A stretch of DNA of 64,000 nt. Source: Caecitellus pseudoparvulus. Taxonomy: Eukaryota; Bigyra: Bicosoecida. The stretch is taken from positions 186,001-250,000 of the forward strand of contig CBFFRQ010000013.1 in assembly GCA_965644315.1 (NCBI GenBank). Reading direction: 5' to 3'. Numbering within the stretch: position 1 is the stretch's first letter; each line of letters begins with the position of its first letter. The notes beneath the pieces are model-generated. The model was given only the letters and a program-made list of their open reading frames with translations, had not been told where the DNA came from and searched no databases. This document shows positions 14,165-24,609 of this stretch, one piece after another. A program made the position numbers and the translations under genes.

Positions 14165-14172
14165 TGCATGCA
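14165..14172. other. TGCATGCA palindrome downstream of p31comet-like stop
   Basis: Lies 21 nt after the stop, at nearly the same distance as the site after CDC48. Confidence 0.28.
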
Positions 14173-14284
14173 GCAAAGTGGGGCAGGTGCAGCCTCGCGA
14201 GGGTGCGGGAGTACGCCACAACGCCCCTGCAACCTTCTCAGGCGCCAATCTGCCAGCCTGCCAAGCCGAGCTGCCCCTGCCCCC

Positions 14285-16656
14285 TCATTTGCGAGCAGGG
14301 GGCTCAGGCGTCTGGGCACGCTTGGGGGGTGGAGGCGGCGTCTTGCCCCTCGTCTTCACGCGGCCTTTGCTGCTGGAGCTCCTGCTCTTGTCCGAGGCAG
14401 AGGACCGGTAGCTGTCCAGCTGGCCGTCCCCTGCAGAGGTGTCGTCCTCCTCAGGCTCAGAGCCAGACGTTGTGACGCCGGGTGCGGTGATGCCCGCTCG
14501 TTTTGGGGCGCCAGGTGGCCCCGCCCTGGGCGCAGCCTTGCCCTCCTCCTTGCGCGAGAGGGCTGAGCCAGAGGAGGACTTGCCTCGGCCGTTCACAGAG
14601 GCAGGGTTCACGACAGCCAGCTCCAGCTCCTTGCTCTGGCGCCCGCTGGAGGAGCTGGGCTCCCCCACGTCGGCCTCGGGGTCGACGTCCTTCCCGTGCC
14701 GGCCTCGGCCACGGGAGGAGGTGAAGCCCTTCCGCGCCTCCTCCGCTTCTCCGTACGCCTGTGCCAGGCGCTGGCCACGCTCGACGTCCACCAGCCAGAA
14801 CAGGGGCAGCCCGATGAGCAGCTCGGCCAGGATGGTCATGATGGAGATGAGGGAGAAGTACTCTGCGCCCAGCAGACTGGACAGGGTGCCGATGACAAGC
14901 GGCCCGATCCACGCCGTGCCCTTTTGCGTCAGCTCATAAAACGACAGGAAGTTGGTCTGGAAACCTGGCGGAATCATGGTGACAACGATGGACCGCGTGT
15001 ACGAGGATACGGGGCCCAGGTTCACCCCCACAATGAACACAATGCCGAACAGCTGCCACTCCTCCGTCACGCCCAACAGCAGGAGGGCGCCAGCAGCCTG
15101 CGTGCACAGGTTGATGAAGAGCACTTGGTAGGGCGTCAGCCAGTGGTTCTTCACCACCCACATCCACAGCAACATGCCCAACGCAGCAAACACAATGCCC
15201 AGCACCACCGCCGCGCCCACCACGAGGGATGAGTACCCCAGCTGCTCTGCAATGAGCGTGCCGAGCGATGACGCCGTGCTGGAGGCATCTGACAGGAACA
15301 TCCAGGACAGCACAAACATGGCCACGTCATAGAATTGGGGCAGCTTCTTGATGGTGGTCATGTGCTCCGTGAAGGTGGTGCGCGCCGACCAAGCCAGCGC
15401 GCCACAGCAGCCGGTCATGGTGGCTGCGTCAGGGAAGGGCACGCCAGGGAAGCGCCCGATCCAGCCGAACCCAATGAAGGCAAAGGTGAACCACCACAAG
15501 CCTCCCAGCATGATGGGCACTCGGCTGAACCACAAGCTCTCGTCTGCCTGCAGGAACGCATAGCCGGTGAAGGAGCCGAAGGTCATCATGGCAATGTAGC
15601 CCATGTACCGCGCGTTGGCTGACACCGCGTGGGATGTCTTGGCATGGTGGGAGCAGCAATCAGAGAGCAGCCCGTCAATCATGAGGCCCGACACACGGTC
15701 CCCAGTGCGAGCAATGACAAACAGGGCAGCTGCCAGCAACACCAGCTCTGGCACGACGGTCAAGCCAATGCACGCAAGGGAGAGGGCGCCAACGTAGGCA
15801 CCCCACCTAGCCATGATGTTCTTGTAATCACCATATTCGCCGATGCCTGGCGCAAGGAGAGCACAGGGGTGGCGATATACACAGTGAAGTGGGGTGCAGC
15901 CAGTGCACTGCACTTGGCGTTGCACTCACCTCCAAGGATGACGAAGGCAGCCACGGACACGCCAGTGGCAATAGAGGTTGTGAAGGCCCAAAAGGAGTTG
16001 CCATCGGGGTATCCAGCGTCCTCAGCGAGCTGCTTGACGTAAGCTGGGAGGAAGAGCCTGCGCAAAGGTGCAGGGCGACGAGGTGTCTGAAACAGCAGCA
16101 CCAAAGCTCGCGCTGCTGCCGCCTGACACTGGCGCGGGCCCAGCCATCAGACGGCAACCCCACACACTCAAGGTCGTAGCATATGGGAGCTGCACCTGCC
16201 ATCACCTCACACGTTTGGCTGGGCGCACGCCAGGCTAACAAGGCGGCCGACACAGCCGCAGTCGACGCCGGCCCCGGCCCCGCACTGCCGCGCCTCGCAG
16301 TGCTCGTAGAGCAGCGCAGGCAGCACCCTGGCCAACACACGACCTGATCAGGCATGTTGAACGTACCCCGAGACGATGGTGAAGACGCTGTCCGAGAAAT
16401 CGTACATGATCCAGCCCTTGGCGGGAGTTGGGAACTTGCCGCAACAACAGACCGTGCACGCGCGCCCAGCGCGCCCAAACACCGTCGTTGGCTCCGGCAG
16501 CTCTTCCTCCAGCACCTTATCTGTGTACTTGTCCAGCTTCTCGGTCGGCAGGGACACAGCCCGCGCGCCATCTGGGTCGGCATCATCGCTGCCCAAGAGC
16601 TGCAATGGGTTCCGCACCCGCTGCTGCACCGAGCTCATGCGGCTGGGGGAGGCCAT
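14285..16656 (-). CDS. Atg22/UMF1-family major facilitator transporter
   Basis: Multi-pass transporter; yeast Atg22 exports amino acids from the vacuole after autophagy. Exons on the minus strand: 16656-16367, 16057-15930 and 15846-14285 (donors GTACGT and GTGAGT), 659 residues. The first junction restores the family start KGWIMYDFSDSVFTIVSG, followed by LFLPAYVKQLAED. Further hallmarks are WAFTTSIATG, SDCCSHHAKTSHAVSANARYMGYI... shortened here, FMFLSDA-like MFLSDASSTASS, and the paired blocks near GPVSSYTRS and TNFLSFYELTQKGTAWIGP. About 11-12 hydrophobic segments can be counted. The last 150 residues are a Ser/Arg/Pro-rich hydrophilic tail not typical of the family, probably cytosolic. It converges on the p31comet-like gene 141 nt away. 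Confidence 0.88.
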
Positions 16657-17215
16657 GCTGCAGGACGCAAGCCCTGGTAGGGATCCCGTCTACACGGGGC
16701 ACCCAGTGGGCGCCGTGCAGGCAGGGGCGCAAGAGCGCCCTGAGCAAACCCTTTGCCCAGCCGCCTACGCGCCGGAAACGCCGCCGTTCGTGGGCACTCG
16801 GCTCGTCGAGCAAGGCGAGCTTGGCAGGATCTGGGCCTGGGTCAGGGCTTCCCACGCGCCATGAATGGCTGGGTGGTGGGTGTTATTTTTGTTCCTTGAC
16901 ACCCAAGGCTGCGGCCACGCCCAGTCCAGGCCCGCAAGTTTGGACAGGTGATTGCAAGGGGGGTGTGGCTGGTGCGCAGGTGGAAGCCTGCGCTCGCAGT
17001 GCAGTCGGCCTGTCCGCTGGGGGGGGCGGACGGCGACGTGCCATCCACACAACATAATTGCCATGCACGACGTAGGGTGCGAAGCGCACATTGCACTGGC
17101 AAGCTGCTGTGATCTCCTGCACCGCAGCACCAGTGCGCCTGCCAGCCACGCCTCAGCCGTCAGCCAAGCGAGGCGACGAGTGGAGAGCCGCACTCGGCTT
17201 CCCCATGCTCGGAGA
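16657..17215. other. Divergent intergenic region between transporter and EDRF1 genes
   Basis: Head-to-head spacer of about 560 bp. The EDRF1 frame is open back to 16952, but nothing upstream of 17216 resembles EDRF1. No RNA gene or repeat recognised. Confidence 0.4.
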
Positions 17216-20200
17216 ATGGCAGGGAGTACAGATAAACGGAGCCCTGGGCGATCATCGCCAGACTTGTTGATCGGGCATGTCCGCGCAGAGACTTTCGCCA
17301 GCAATGCGGCGCTGCAGGTATGGGACGGTGGCGTTTCGCATCGAAACTCGGTTCAATTTGCGTGCTGCCCACACGGCCACCCGCCGCTTCGTGTATCACC
17401 GCAGATCCGGGAGCCTGCTGCAGTGCAACCCGGTGATTTAGCCACTCTCCTGCAAGAGCATGGATCCCTAGCCCCCGCCTTCCCCGGTTTGTCTCTGGCG
17501 GCACACGGAGGTGGAGGAAGCTCCCTGGCTCGCAGTGGGGCAGGCTTGGCAGTGCACTGGGACAGCGTGGACTTCTTGGGTGGCGCAGGCAGCATGAAGC
17601 AGCTGCTCAAAGCACCCATGACAGACGAACCGGTCTCCCTCGCCCTGCACCGTGTGGGAGACTCCATCATCGTGGACCCAGCCCCACTTCCGCAAGCGGT
17701 CGAAGAGAAGCCAACACCTGCCCAGGCGCCGTTCCTGCTCCTCTCGCAAAGCAGCCTCGAAGGGGGCCCCTCACAGCCTCCTGCAGCTTGGGAAGAAGCC
17801 GCTCTGCCTGCCTTGCCCGCACCTCGTCCGCCACCACCACAGGAGCCGCACCTGGCTGAGTGGACGCCGCTCCCCAGCGGCAGGTCCCCACGCCCCCCCC
17901 CTCCCCTGCCCGCTGAACAAGAGACCCGCTTCGTCCTGCAGACGGGGACAGGGGCAGACATCGTGTCCCACGTGGCAGCTCCTGCGCCCCGAGGCCGGCC
18001 GCGCAGCAGCAGCACTGGTGACCTCGCCGCACCAGACACCGCGCTCACCCTGCCCCAGCAAGCGCCCTCCTCGGACACGCTTGGCCCAGCGGCGCCGCCG
18101 CCGGACACACTACCGCATCTATCCCTGACGGAGCCAGCCCCACCAGCTGCTACAGGTGCCGTGCCGTCCTCAGGCTTCACTCGCGTGACACACCTGCGCT
18201 TGGGCGGAGTGAGCATGGTGCTGGGCTCTGACCTCTTGGCCTTCCGCCACTCCTCCCTGCCGGCGCCTTTCTCAGTGGCCTTTGTGGACGAAAGCACCCC
18301 TCTAGAGCACGGCCAGGTGCTGGACTGGTACCTGGACAACCTCCTTGCAGGCCTCTCCCACACGGCCGTGTCCATGCAAGGCCCCTCGGGGCAGCAGCAG
18401 TTCACCCTGGTGGACACTCAGCACATCCCCACATGGGCAGCAGCACACGGGGCCAGGGCCACCCCTGCTGCACCCGCCTTCACACCCGAAGCTGTGCAAG
18501 CGCGTGCTGGGGAGCTGCTAGATTTCATCAAGGCCACGTGCACCGCTGACGGCGGCAGCTACTGGCTCTTCCGTGGCGCTGGGCAGGCAGAGCTGCACCT
18601 GATGCAGGTCTCCAGCTCGGTGCAGCGCATGCCTGCGACGCATGTGCACCAGCACTGGGCTTACATGGCGGCCTCCATCTGCCTGCGCCTGGCACGGCAA
18701 GTGCAGTCTGCCATCCTGCAACGCATGCGAGGACCGCAAGGAGAGACGGCGAACGCCCAGCGTGATGAGGGCGAGGGCGCCGCACTGGCACAGGTGCACA
18801 GTGGCGTGCTGCATGACAAGCACGTGCGCCTGTTGGAGAAGGCCCTGGACATCGTCTCCGCCGCAGCTGTCGTAGTGCAGGGGGACGCTGCGAGCACAGA
18901 CAAGGAGGATGGCCGGCCCGCCTGGGTGGCGGCTCCCTGGCGCCGCCACTTCAGAGCTGAAGTGGCCAGGGCCTTGGCCCGTGCGCGCGCCTGGCAAGGC
19001 CTCTTCGTCCTGCAGACGGACCCAAGGGGCGCGTCAGGTGTCAGCGCGACAGATGCCCTCAACGCCTCGGCGAGGTACTGCCTGTGGTGCCTGGACATGC
19101 TGCGGCTCACCCTGCGCAGCGAGTGCTGGGCAGGGCTGGTGGAGTGGGAGGGTGCGTCGAGTTCCATCACGCCCCCCGCCCTCGCCTCCCTCATCCTGGG
19201 CTTCCCACCTGTCGAGGAGGCCATGCGCAGGGCGGTGAGCCTGCAGGCACAGCTCCTGTGTACTGCTGCGGCGCTGGCAAGGGCGTTACTCGGCGAAGGC
19301 CTGGGCCAGTCCGGCTTGCGGGTGTTGGAGGACGCCATGACTGCACTGCGCGTGCCAGTGCTGGGGAAGTGGTTGCAGTTTTGCGGGGAGAAGGCTGCCA
19401 ACCTGCCGCCTGCCCGACAGGCAGAGGTGCTGGAGGCTGCACGTGCCCTTGCCTCTGCCTTTGAAGTGGAGAACAGCCCCCAACTGCTGCAGCAGCGCAC
19501 GTTGGCGTGCCCAGTGGATGCTGCCTGGCTTGGCGTGGCGTCGTTGGCGGAGGAGCAGGGGCATGGCGGGCTGCACACAGTGCCGCTGGCTGACACCAGT
19601 GCCACGTCTGGAGTCCCAAGCCAGGTGGTGCTGTGGGCAGCCTGTGGCGACGTGTTGACTCATCTGGCTGGGCGGCAGGGTGAAGAGGGTGCCGCCGCCG
19701 TGCAGTGGGCTCGCTTGCCCACACTGCTGCACACCCTGCAAGCCTGTGCAGTGGAGGCCGAAGCAGCTCGTGACGAGCAGGACGAAGCCTTGCCCGCCCC
19801 TGGCTCCCTGGAAGCAGTGCTGCACGCCCTGACATCCTTCAGCCCACCAAGGGTGCCATCCCCGCCCCAGGCTGTCGTGCAGTCAGCAGTGCGCCGCGGG
19901 AGCGGCGCGAGCAGTGGGAGCGCCTCCCCCACTACCGGCTCTCCTGAACCCCCCTTGACTCCTCTGCAGCTGCGAGTGATGGCGGTGCGGGCCTACCGCA
20001 CTGCGGCCCTGGCCATGGGGGAGACCCGGGCGCAGTTGGCAGCAGGGACCATGCACGTGGGGCAGTTCCTGGCGGAGTTGCAGACCACTCGCAAACTCGC
20101 CGACAGCGTGAATCGCTGGGGGCGAGCTCTGGAGGCTGGCGCTGCTGCGTGGGGCGCACAGGGGGCTGATGCCGCTCCCCCCCCCGAACTGGCCCCTCTC

Positions 20201-21580
20201 CTCGCCGCCATTCCCGGAGACACGCCCCCATCCAGGCAAACCTGCACCTTGGCTGCAATGAGTGCCTTTGCACACGCAGCTCAGCTCATGGTGCGGGTGC
20301 AAGACAATGTGAACGCTGCTCTGCTCAAGTGCAACGTGGCTCACATGCTGCGGACGGCAGCTGCCAACGGCTTGGTCAGTGACACACCCTCCCAGTCCCC
20401 CCTGACCGCCGCTCTACCTGCCGGCATGCCCGCGTCCCTGGCCCTGCTGAGTGCTGCGTGCGACCTTGCCTTGCAGGCGCTGGAACTGGTTGGCGTGTCG
20501 GAGGAGGGCCAGGAGCCGGGGGGGGGCTGGCTTGCGCACCACTCGCAGGTCCTGCGCAGTGCCCACCAAAGCCTGCTTGCCACGGGGGCCAAGGAAGCCC
20601 AGGCTGTGTTCCTGGCGTGTGCCTCCCTCGTCACACCCGTAGCTGGCGGGGCTCAGGCACCGGGAGAAGACAACCTGGCCTCCTTCGACACTGGTCTGTA
20701 CGAGGCCGCGCGGCGAGTGGGCGTCTCTAGTGCTGGCCGCTTCACTACAGCCATTGCGCTGGGCCGGGCCTTGGTGGCCGCAGCCACAGCCGCCTCCCGT
20801 ACACGGGGCGCCGGCGCTGGTGGTGGCGACTTGCTGTCCGCACGCACCGCTGTCGCCAGCACACACTTGCAGGCGGGCATGGCGGGGCTGGCAACGTGCA
20901 TTTCCTCCACAGCCCCTCTGTTCCTATCCAAACCCCAGGTGCTGCTGGCTGCCGCGCCCCTTGCCTCGGCGGGGCGAGCGTTCCGCCGGTGTGTGGAGGC
21001 AGTGGCTGCCGTCGGACCTGCCTTTCCGGGGCAAGACTCTGAGCCAGGCGTGGCTTTGAGCATGGCGCATCTGGCCAACCAAGCCCTGTCCATGGGCATT
21101 GTGTGTGAGGTGCTGGGGGGCGTGCCAGTGTCGCTGCAGGGTGCGCCGGGGTGCCTGAGCTTCCCGCCCCCTCTGTCCTTGGCAGGGCTACTCGAGGCCC
21201 TGCCTGAGCTCGAGTGGACGCAGCGGCTGGCTGCCTTGAAGGCGGCTGTGGGTGCCACAGCCCCCGCCCTCACCACCCTTGTGCGCATGCTGGCGCCACC
21301 TGGTTGCGACCCCAAGCACGTGCCGCAGCTTGCCAAGTCCTTGCGTGACAGTGCTGGCTCCCTGCTTCCGCCTGGCCAAGGCCTGCTGACACTGCTCACC
21401 CGGCCACATGTGGGTGCAGGTAGTGAAGCAGCCCCGCCATCCTTGCGGGCAGCCCAAGCTGTGGTCTTGGCCACCGTGCAACGCAGCGAGGCCAGGCGGC
21501 CCTCGCCTCCACCAGGACCGCCGCTGCTGCAAGTGCTCCCCATCGCTTGGGCACTCTTGCAGATCCATGAAGCAAAATGA
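17216..21580 (+). CDS. EDRF1: EDRF1 homologue (erythroid differentiation-related factor 1 family)
   Basis: Large, mostly helical protein of unclear biochemical role; it was named from a human factor that affects globin expression, and relatives occur in plants and protists. Assigned from colinear blocks: SMKQLLKAPMTDEPVSLALHR (compare the human KKLLKIPY...VSMAVHRIG region), then MVLGSDLLAFR, then LDWYLDNLLAGLSH, FIKATCTADGGSYWLFRGAG, and a long C-terminal helical half. 1454 residues if uninterrupted (human about 1240). An 87-nt stretch at 17318-17404 begins GTATGG, ends CGCAG, keeps phase 0 and has no stop, so it may be an intron; removing it gives 1425 residues. Start 17216 is the last Met before recognisable sequence and is uncertain. 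Pro/Ala/Ser-rich linkers separate the blocks. Confidence 0.8.
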   Translation: MAGSTDKRSPGRSSPDLLIGHVRAETFASNAALQVWDGGVSHRNSVQFACCPHGHPPLRVSPQIREPAAVQPGDLATLLQEHGSLAPAFPGLSLAAHGGGGSSLARSGAGLAVHWDSVDFLGGAGSMKQLLKAPMTDEPVSLALHRVGDSIIVDPAPLPQAVEEKPTPAQAPFLLLSQSSLEGGPSQPPAAWEEAALPALPAPRPPPPQEPHLAEWTPLPSGRSPRPPPPLPAEQETRFVLQTGTGADIVSHVAAPAPRGRPRSSSTGDLAAPDTALTLPQQAPSSDTLGPAAPPPDTLPHLSLTEPAPPAATGAVPSSGFTRVTHLRLGGVSMVLGSDLLAFRHSSLPAPFSVAFVDESTPLEHGQVLDWYLDNLLAGLSHTAVSMQGPSGQQQFTLVDTQHIPTWAAAHGARATPAAPAFTPEAVQARAGELLDFIKATCTADGGSYWLFRGAGQAELHLMQVSSSVQRMPATHVHQHWAYMAASICLRLARQVQSAILQRMRGPQGETANAQRDEGEGAALAQVHSGVLHDKHVRLLEKALDIVSAAAVVVQGDAASTDKEDGRPAWVAAPWRRHFRAEVARALARARAWQGLFVLQTDPRGASGVSATDALNASARYCLWCLDMLRLTLRSECWAGLVEWEGASSSITPPALASLILGFPPVEEAMRRAVSLQAQLLCTAAALARALLGEGLGQSGLRVLEDAMTALRVPVLGKWLQFCGEKAANLPPARQAEVLEAARALASAFEVENSPQLLQQRTLACPVDAAWLGVASLAEEQGHGGLHTVPLADTSATSGVPSQVVLWAACGDVLTHLAGRQGEEGAAAVQWARLPTLLHTLQACAVEAEAARDEQDEALPAPGSLEAVLHALTSFSPPRVPSPPQAVVQSAVRRGSGASSGSASPTTGSPEPPLTPLQLRVMAVRAYRTAALAMGETRAQLAAGTMHVGQFLAELQTTRKLADSVNRWGRALEAGAAAWGAQGADAAPPPELAPLLAAIPGDTPPSRQTCTLAAMSAFAHAAQLMVRVQDNVNAALLKCNVAHMLRTAAANGLVSDTPSQSPLTAALPAGMPASLALLSAACDLALQALELVGVSEEGQEPGGGWLAHHSQVLRSAHQSLLATGAKEAQAVFLACASLVTPVAGGAQAPGEDNLASFDTGLYEAARRVGVSSAGRFTTAIALGRALVAAATAASRTRGAGAGGGDLLSARTAVASTHLQAGMAGLATCISSTAPLFLSKPQVLLAAAPLASAGRAFRRCVEAVAAVGPAFPGQDSEPGVALSMAHLANQALSMGIVCEVLGGVPVSLQGAPGCLSFPPPLSLAGLLEALPELEWTQRLAALKAAVGATAPALTTLVRMLAPPGCDPKHVPQLAKSLRDSAGSLLPPGQGLLTLLTRPHVGAGSEAAPPSLRAAQAVVLATVQRSEARRPSPPPGPPLLQVLPIAWALLQIHEAK

Positions 21581-21624
21581 ACTGTTCCAAGTATCCATGC
21601 AAGAAAGTGCATGCTGAGCTGCTC

Positions 21625-21632
21625 TGCATGCA
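21625..21632. other. TGCATGCA palindrome downstream of EDRF1 stop
   Basis: Lies 44 nt after the EDRF1 stop, in a patch with two further near copies (21594 and 21608). Confidence 0.28.
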
Positions 21633-21715
21633 CTCCCTGCGAGCCACACGAGACGAGTTGCGGCACGAGCAAACTCCCGCTGCCACTGCTGTCTGGCTTC
21701 CCCGCGACGACCACC

Positions 21716-24487
21716 ATGGCGTTGTACACACCGCACCGGCTGCAGTTCTCCCTCAGGGAGCTGTCTCAGGCTGTGAAGACTGCTCCTGCTCAGTCTTTAA
21801 GCAAGCCGACCCGCAGTGAAGCTGGCATCCCTGCTGCCTACGGAGTCGGTGTGTGTCGCACCGCGGCACTGCAAGAAACGCTGCCCGCTGACCACGCACT
21901 CCGCGGCGCCGCAGAAGCTGCTCCACACCACCCTCCCCTCACAAAGAAGCAACTGGAGTACATGTCGAATCCTGCTTTGCGCAAGGCCGACGCTGAAGAT
22001 GGCAAGGCTTCAGGAGACGCACACGTATCCCCCCGCAGCCAACGAGCACCATCCGCGCGGTCTTCCTCTGCTAGAGGACGGCGTCGGCAGGGCATGGCGA
22101 CATACTTCAGCGACACTGAAAATACCCGTTTTGAGTTGTTCCTGCGCCGCCTCGCGACTCGGCTTGGCACTGGCGAGGGCGCGCTGGAGGCCGAGTTCTT
22201 CAGCGATGGCTTCACGTCCTTGCCTCTGCACAAAACCCACCGGCGCACCGGCAGCACAGTGCTTGGGCAGGCCCTACACCACAAGCTCAGCAATATCATC
22301 CAGAGGGCGCTCGCCCATCGCACAGTTGCAGTGACTGTGGACACTCCCCTGCCTGAGGCGCCCTGCCCCGTGCTGGGCATGCCCGATGTGCGAACTCCAC
22401 TCTTGCACGCGCTCATCCTGCCCATGCCAGGGCTGGCCTTGCAGCTGTTAGCAGCTGGAGCATCCCCCTTGCAGCGGCACCATGCCACGGGGGACACAGC
22501 CCTCATGCTGGCTGTGGCGAGGTGCATCCAAGCCCCCGCCCCAACCGGCAAGCGCAGCAAGCGGAAGGGTCGAAGCCGGAGGAAAGCTAGCTCCAAGCCC
22601 GCCTCCGATGCCGAAGCCGCAGATGGCCCTGTGCAGAACGACGCCATAGCCATTGCGGCTGCTGACGCAGTGCACCCTGTCGTGGCTGCCATCCTGAACC
22701 ACCCAGCCCTTGCCTCCAGCAGCAAGGCGGGGGCCTACCTCGCCCGAACCAATGCCAAGGGATCTACTGCCCTGCACATTGCGCTCTCCCGCGCCTGTGT
22801 GTGGGGAGGTGACCCCCAGACGCAGGCGGTGTCGGCTGCCAATGCCATTGCCTTGATCCGTGCAGGTGCAGACGTGCGGGCGGCGGCGCCTACTGCGGAG
22901 GGGCATGAGGAGGAGGGCGCCCCCACCCCCAGCATGCTGGATGCAGCTGTGGCTTTTGGCCTCTTCAGCGTCGTCTGGTGGGCTTTGCGCATGGGCGCAT
23001 TGGGCGCCGGGGCCGTGCCCCACGGGCATGCCTTGGAGGAGGATGACACCCCCCTTGACTTCACCCTGCGCAGCACTGTCTTTGAGCCCTGGGCAACAGC
23101 CGTGCCAGACGAACATGCATCTGCTGCTGGGCTGACCCTGGATGGTGCCATGGAGCTGCGTGCAGCTGCCTTGGCTGCCCTGGAAGACGCCGAGAAAGAA
23201 GCCAAAGCGGCAGCTGCTGCAGCGGCTGCCATTCCTCCCCCTGGCATGGCTTGGATCAGCCTGAACGGCTACGGTCGGCAGCTGGTGTACACAGATGGGC
23301 GTGACGCGTCACCCCGTCGATCACGGGTGGCATCGCCGCGCCGCTCTGCCCGCCGTGGCATGGCGTCCACCGCCCCAGCTCGCAGCGCTCGGAGCCAGTC
23401 CGCCGCAGGCATGGCAGGCGACTCACAGGCAGAGCTTGCGCGGACCTTTGCCCCCAGGACCCCTCACAAGATGTCAGACAGCGCCGCCAGTGTCCCTGCC
23501 CGGCCCTCCACTGCTGAAGCTGCCTCTCCCTCCAGGTCCCTCCTGCGGCCTAGGCAGCCATCCCCTGGGAAGCGACGCCCCACGCACCATGCCCGGAGTC
23601 CTGGGGGGCGGCCCTTGAAGCCGCAAGTCTTGGTCCTGCCTTCCAACGGCTTGAAGGGCATCAAGCCTCGAGCACGCAAGGGGCGCAAGCTGCGCCCGGT
23701 TGGCTCGTCTGCAAGTGTGGGCAAGGAGGGGGAGCCAGAGGCCGCCCAGTCACAGGCAGCCGGCCCTGTGGTGCCGGGTGCGTGGGATATGGGCAAGACA
23801 GAGGAGCCCGTCTCCTCCAGCGATTCGGAAGAAGAGGGCCCGCGGGAAGTGGTCAGCACATTCATGCCCACTGGCCCTATCATCCAGCCTCAGTGGGACT
23901 CTCCCCGTGACGCACCCCCCCTGGCTCCGCCTACGAGCAGCGAACAGCAGCATGCCAGGGACGAAGCATCCGACGAACCCGAGCCATTGGCTCGTCAGGA
24001 TGCTCCAGCCGATGCACCTCAGTCACCTGAGCCATCGTCAACCTCTGATGCTAAAGTGTCTGAAGGCAACCAAGCCCCGGCAAAGCCAGCTGCTGCCATC
24101 CCCATGCCAACTTCTGAGGAGCACGCAGCTGCGACGCGCATCCAAGCCCTTCTCCGAGGCAAGGCCGCGCGACGTGAAACTGCAGCACGCCGAGAAGCTG
24201 CCAGCTTGGCTGAACCCGCACCGGCATCTGCTAAGCCTGCGTCGACAGAGCCCGCCCCAGCATCACCTCAACCTGCATCGGCTGAGCCCGCCCCAGCATC
24301 TGCTAGGCCTGCTTCAGCTGAGGAAGCAGCGGCAACGAAGCTGCAAGCAGTCACCAGGGGGCACCTTGCTCGAAAAGCTGCAAGCCAGAGCACCCCCGTT
24401 GTGATTCCCTCGACTGCCGTGTCTGGAGGAGCCAGGCCTGATGGGGCCAGCGACACATCAAGTGAGCTGGACCCCTTTGCAGACTAA
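21716..24487 (+). CDS. Ankyrin-repeat protein with two C-terminal IQ motifs
   Basis: Not a family I can name. From Met 21716 (context ACCATGG) it encodes 923 residues. The N-terminal 130 residues are low complexity. Residues about 215-450 contain ankyrin-like helices: TPLLHALILPMPGLALQLLAAGASP, GDTALMLAVAR, GSTALHIALSRA and an IALIRAGADVRAA repeat. Then comes a basic Ser/Arg/Pro-rich region. Near residues 803 and 872 are two calmodulin-binding IQ motifs, AATRIQALLRGKAARR and AATKLQAVTRGHLARK, separated by an EPAPAS-type degenerate repeat. No membrane segment or catalytic motif. The layout suggests a calmodulin-regulated scaffold, possibly cytoskeletal or flagellar; that is inference. An ATG at 21611 extends the same frame but precedes a Cys-rich stretch with no support. 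Confidence 0.72.
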   Translation: MALYTPHRLQFSLRELSQAVKTAPAQSLSKPTRSEAGIPAAYGVGVCRTAALQETLPADHALRGAAEAAPHHPPLTKKQLEYMSNPALRKADAEDGKASGDAHVSPRSQRAPSARSSSARGRRRQGMATYFSDTENTRFELFLRRLATRLGTGEGALEAEFFSDGFTSLPLHKTHRRTGSTVLGQALHHKLSNIIQRALAHRTVAVTVDTPLPEAPCPVLGMPDVRTPLLHALILPMPGLALQLLAAGASPLQRHHATGDTALMLAVARCIQAPAPTGKRSKRKGRSRRKASSKPASDAEAADGPVQNDAIAIAAADAVHPVVAAILNHPALASSSKAGAYLARTNAKGSTALHIALSRACVWGGDPQTQAVSAANAIALIRAGADVRAAAPTAEGHEEEGAPTPSMLDAAVAFGLFSVVWWALRMGALGAGAVPHGHALEEDDTPLDFTLRSTVFEPWATAVPDEHASAAGLTLDGAMELRAAALAALEDAEKEAKAAAAAAAAIPPPGMAWISLNGYGRQLVYTDGRDASPRRSRVASPRRSARRGMASTAPARSARSQSAAGMAGDSQAELARTFAPRTPHKMSDSAASVPARPSTAEAASPSRSLLRPRQPSPGKRRPTHHARSPGGRPLKPQVLVLPSNGLKGIKPRARKGRKLRPVGSSASVGKEGEPEAAQSQAAGPVVPGAWDMGKTEEPVSSSDSEEEGPREVVSTFMPTGPIIQPQWDSPRDAPPLAPPTSSEQQHARDEASDEPEPLARQDAPADAPQSPEPSSTSDAKVSEGNQAPAKPAAAIPMPTSEEHAAATRIQALLRGKAARRETAARREAASLAEPAPASAKPASTEPAPASPQPASAEPAPASARPASAEEAAATKLQAVTRGHLARKAASQSTPVVIPSTAVSGGARPDGASDTSSELDPFAD
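24212..24322 (+). repeat. Degenerate EPAPAS-type coding repeat
   Basis: About three imperfect units built on Glu-Pro-Ala-Pro-Ala-Ser and x-Pro-Ala-Ser lie between the two IQ motifs of the ankyrin/IQ protein. They probably form a flexible spacer. Confidence 0.6.
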
Positions 24488-24609
24488 TGCACAGCTGGGC
24501 AAAAGGCACGCAAGGAAAAAATACAGAACCCAGTCCTCCGTGAATGTGATGTGCTTCTGTGTATGCCCAGGCCGAGTGGGATCCCGCACAGCTCCAGCCC
24601 TCAAGTACC

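Noticed and set aside
18661-21729. Several 300-plus codon minus-strand frames opposite EDRF1
   Set aside because: Low-complexity Ala/Arg/Cys-rich translations without motifs; EDRF1 blocks are colinear on the plus strand.
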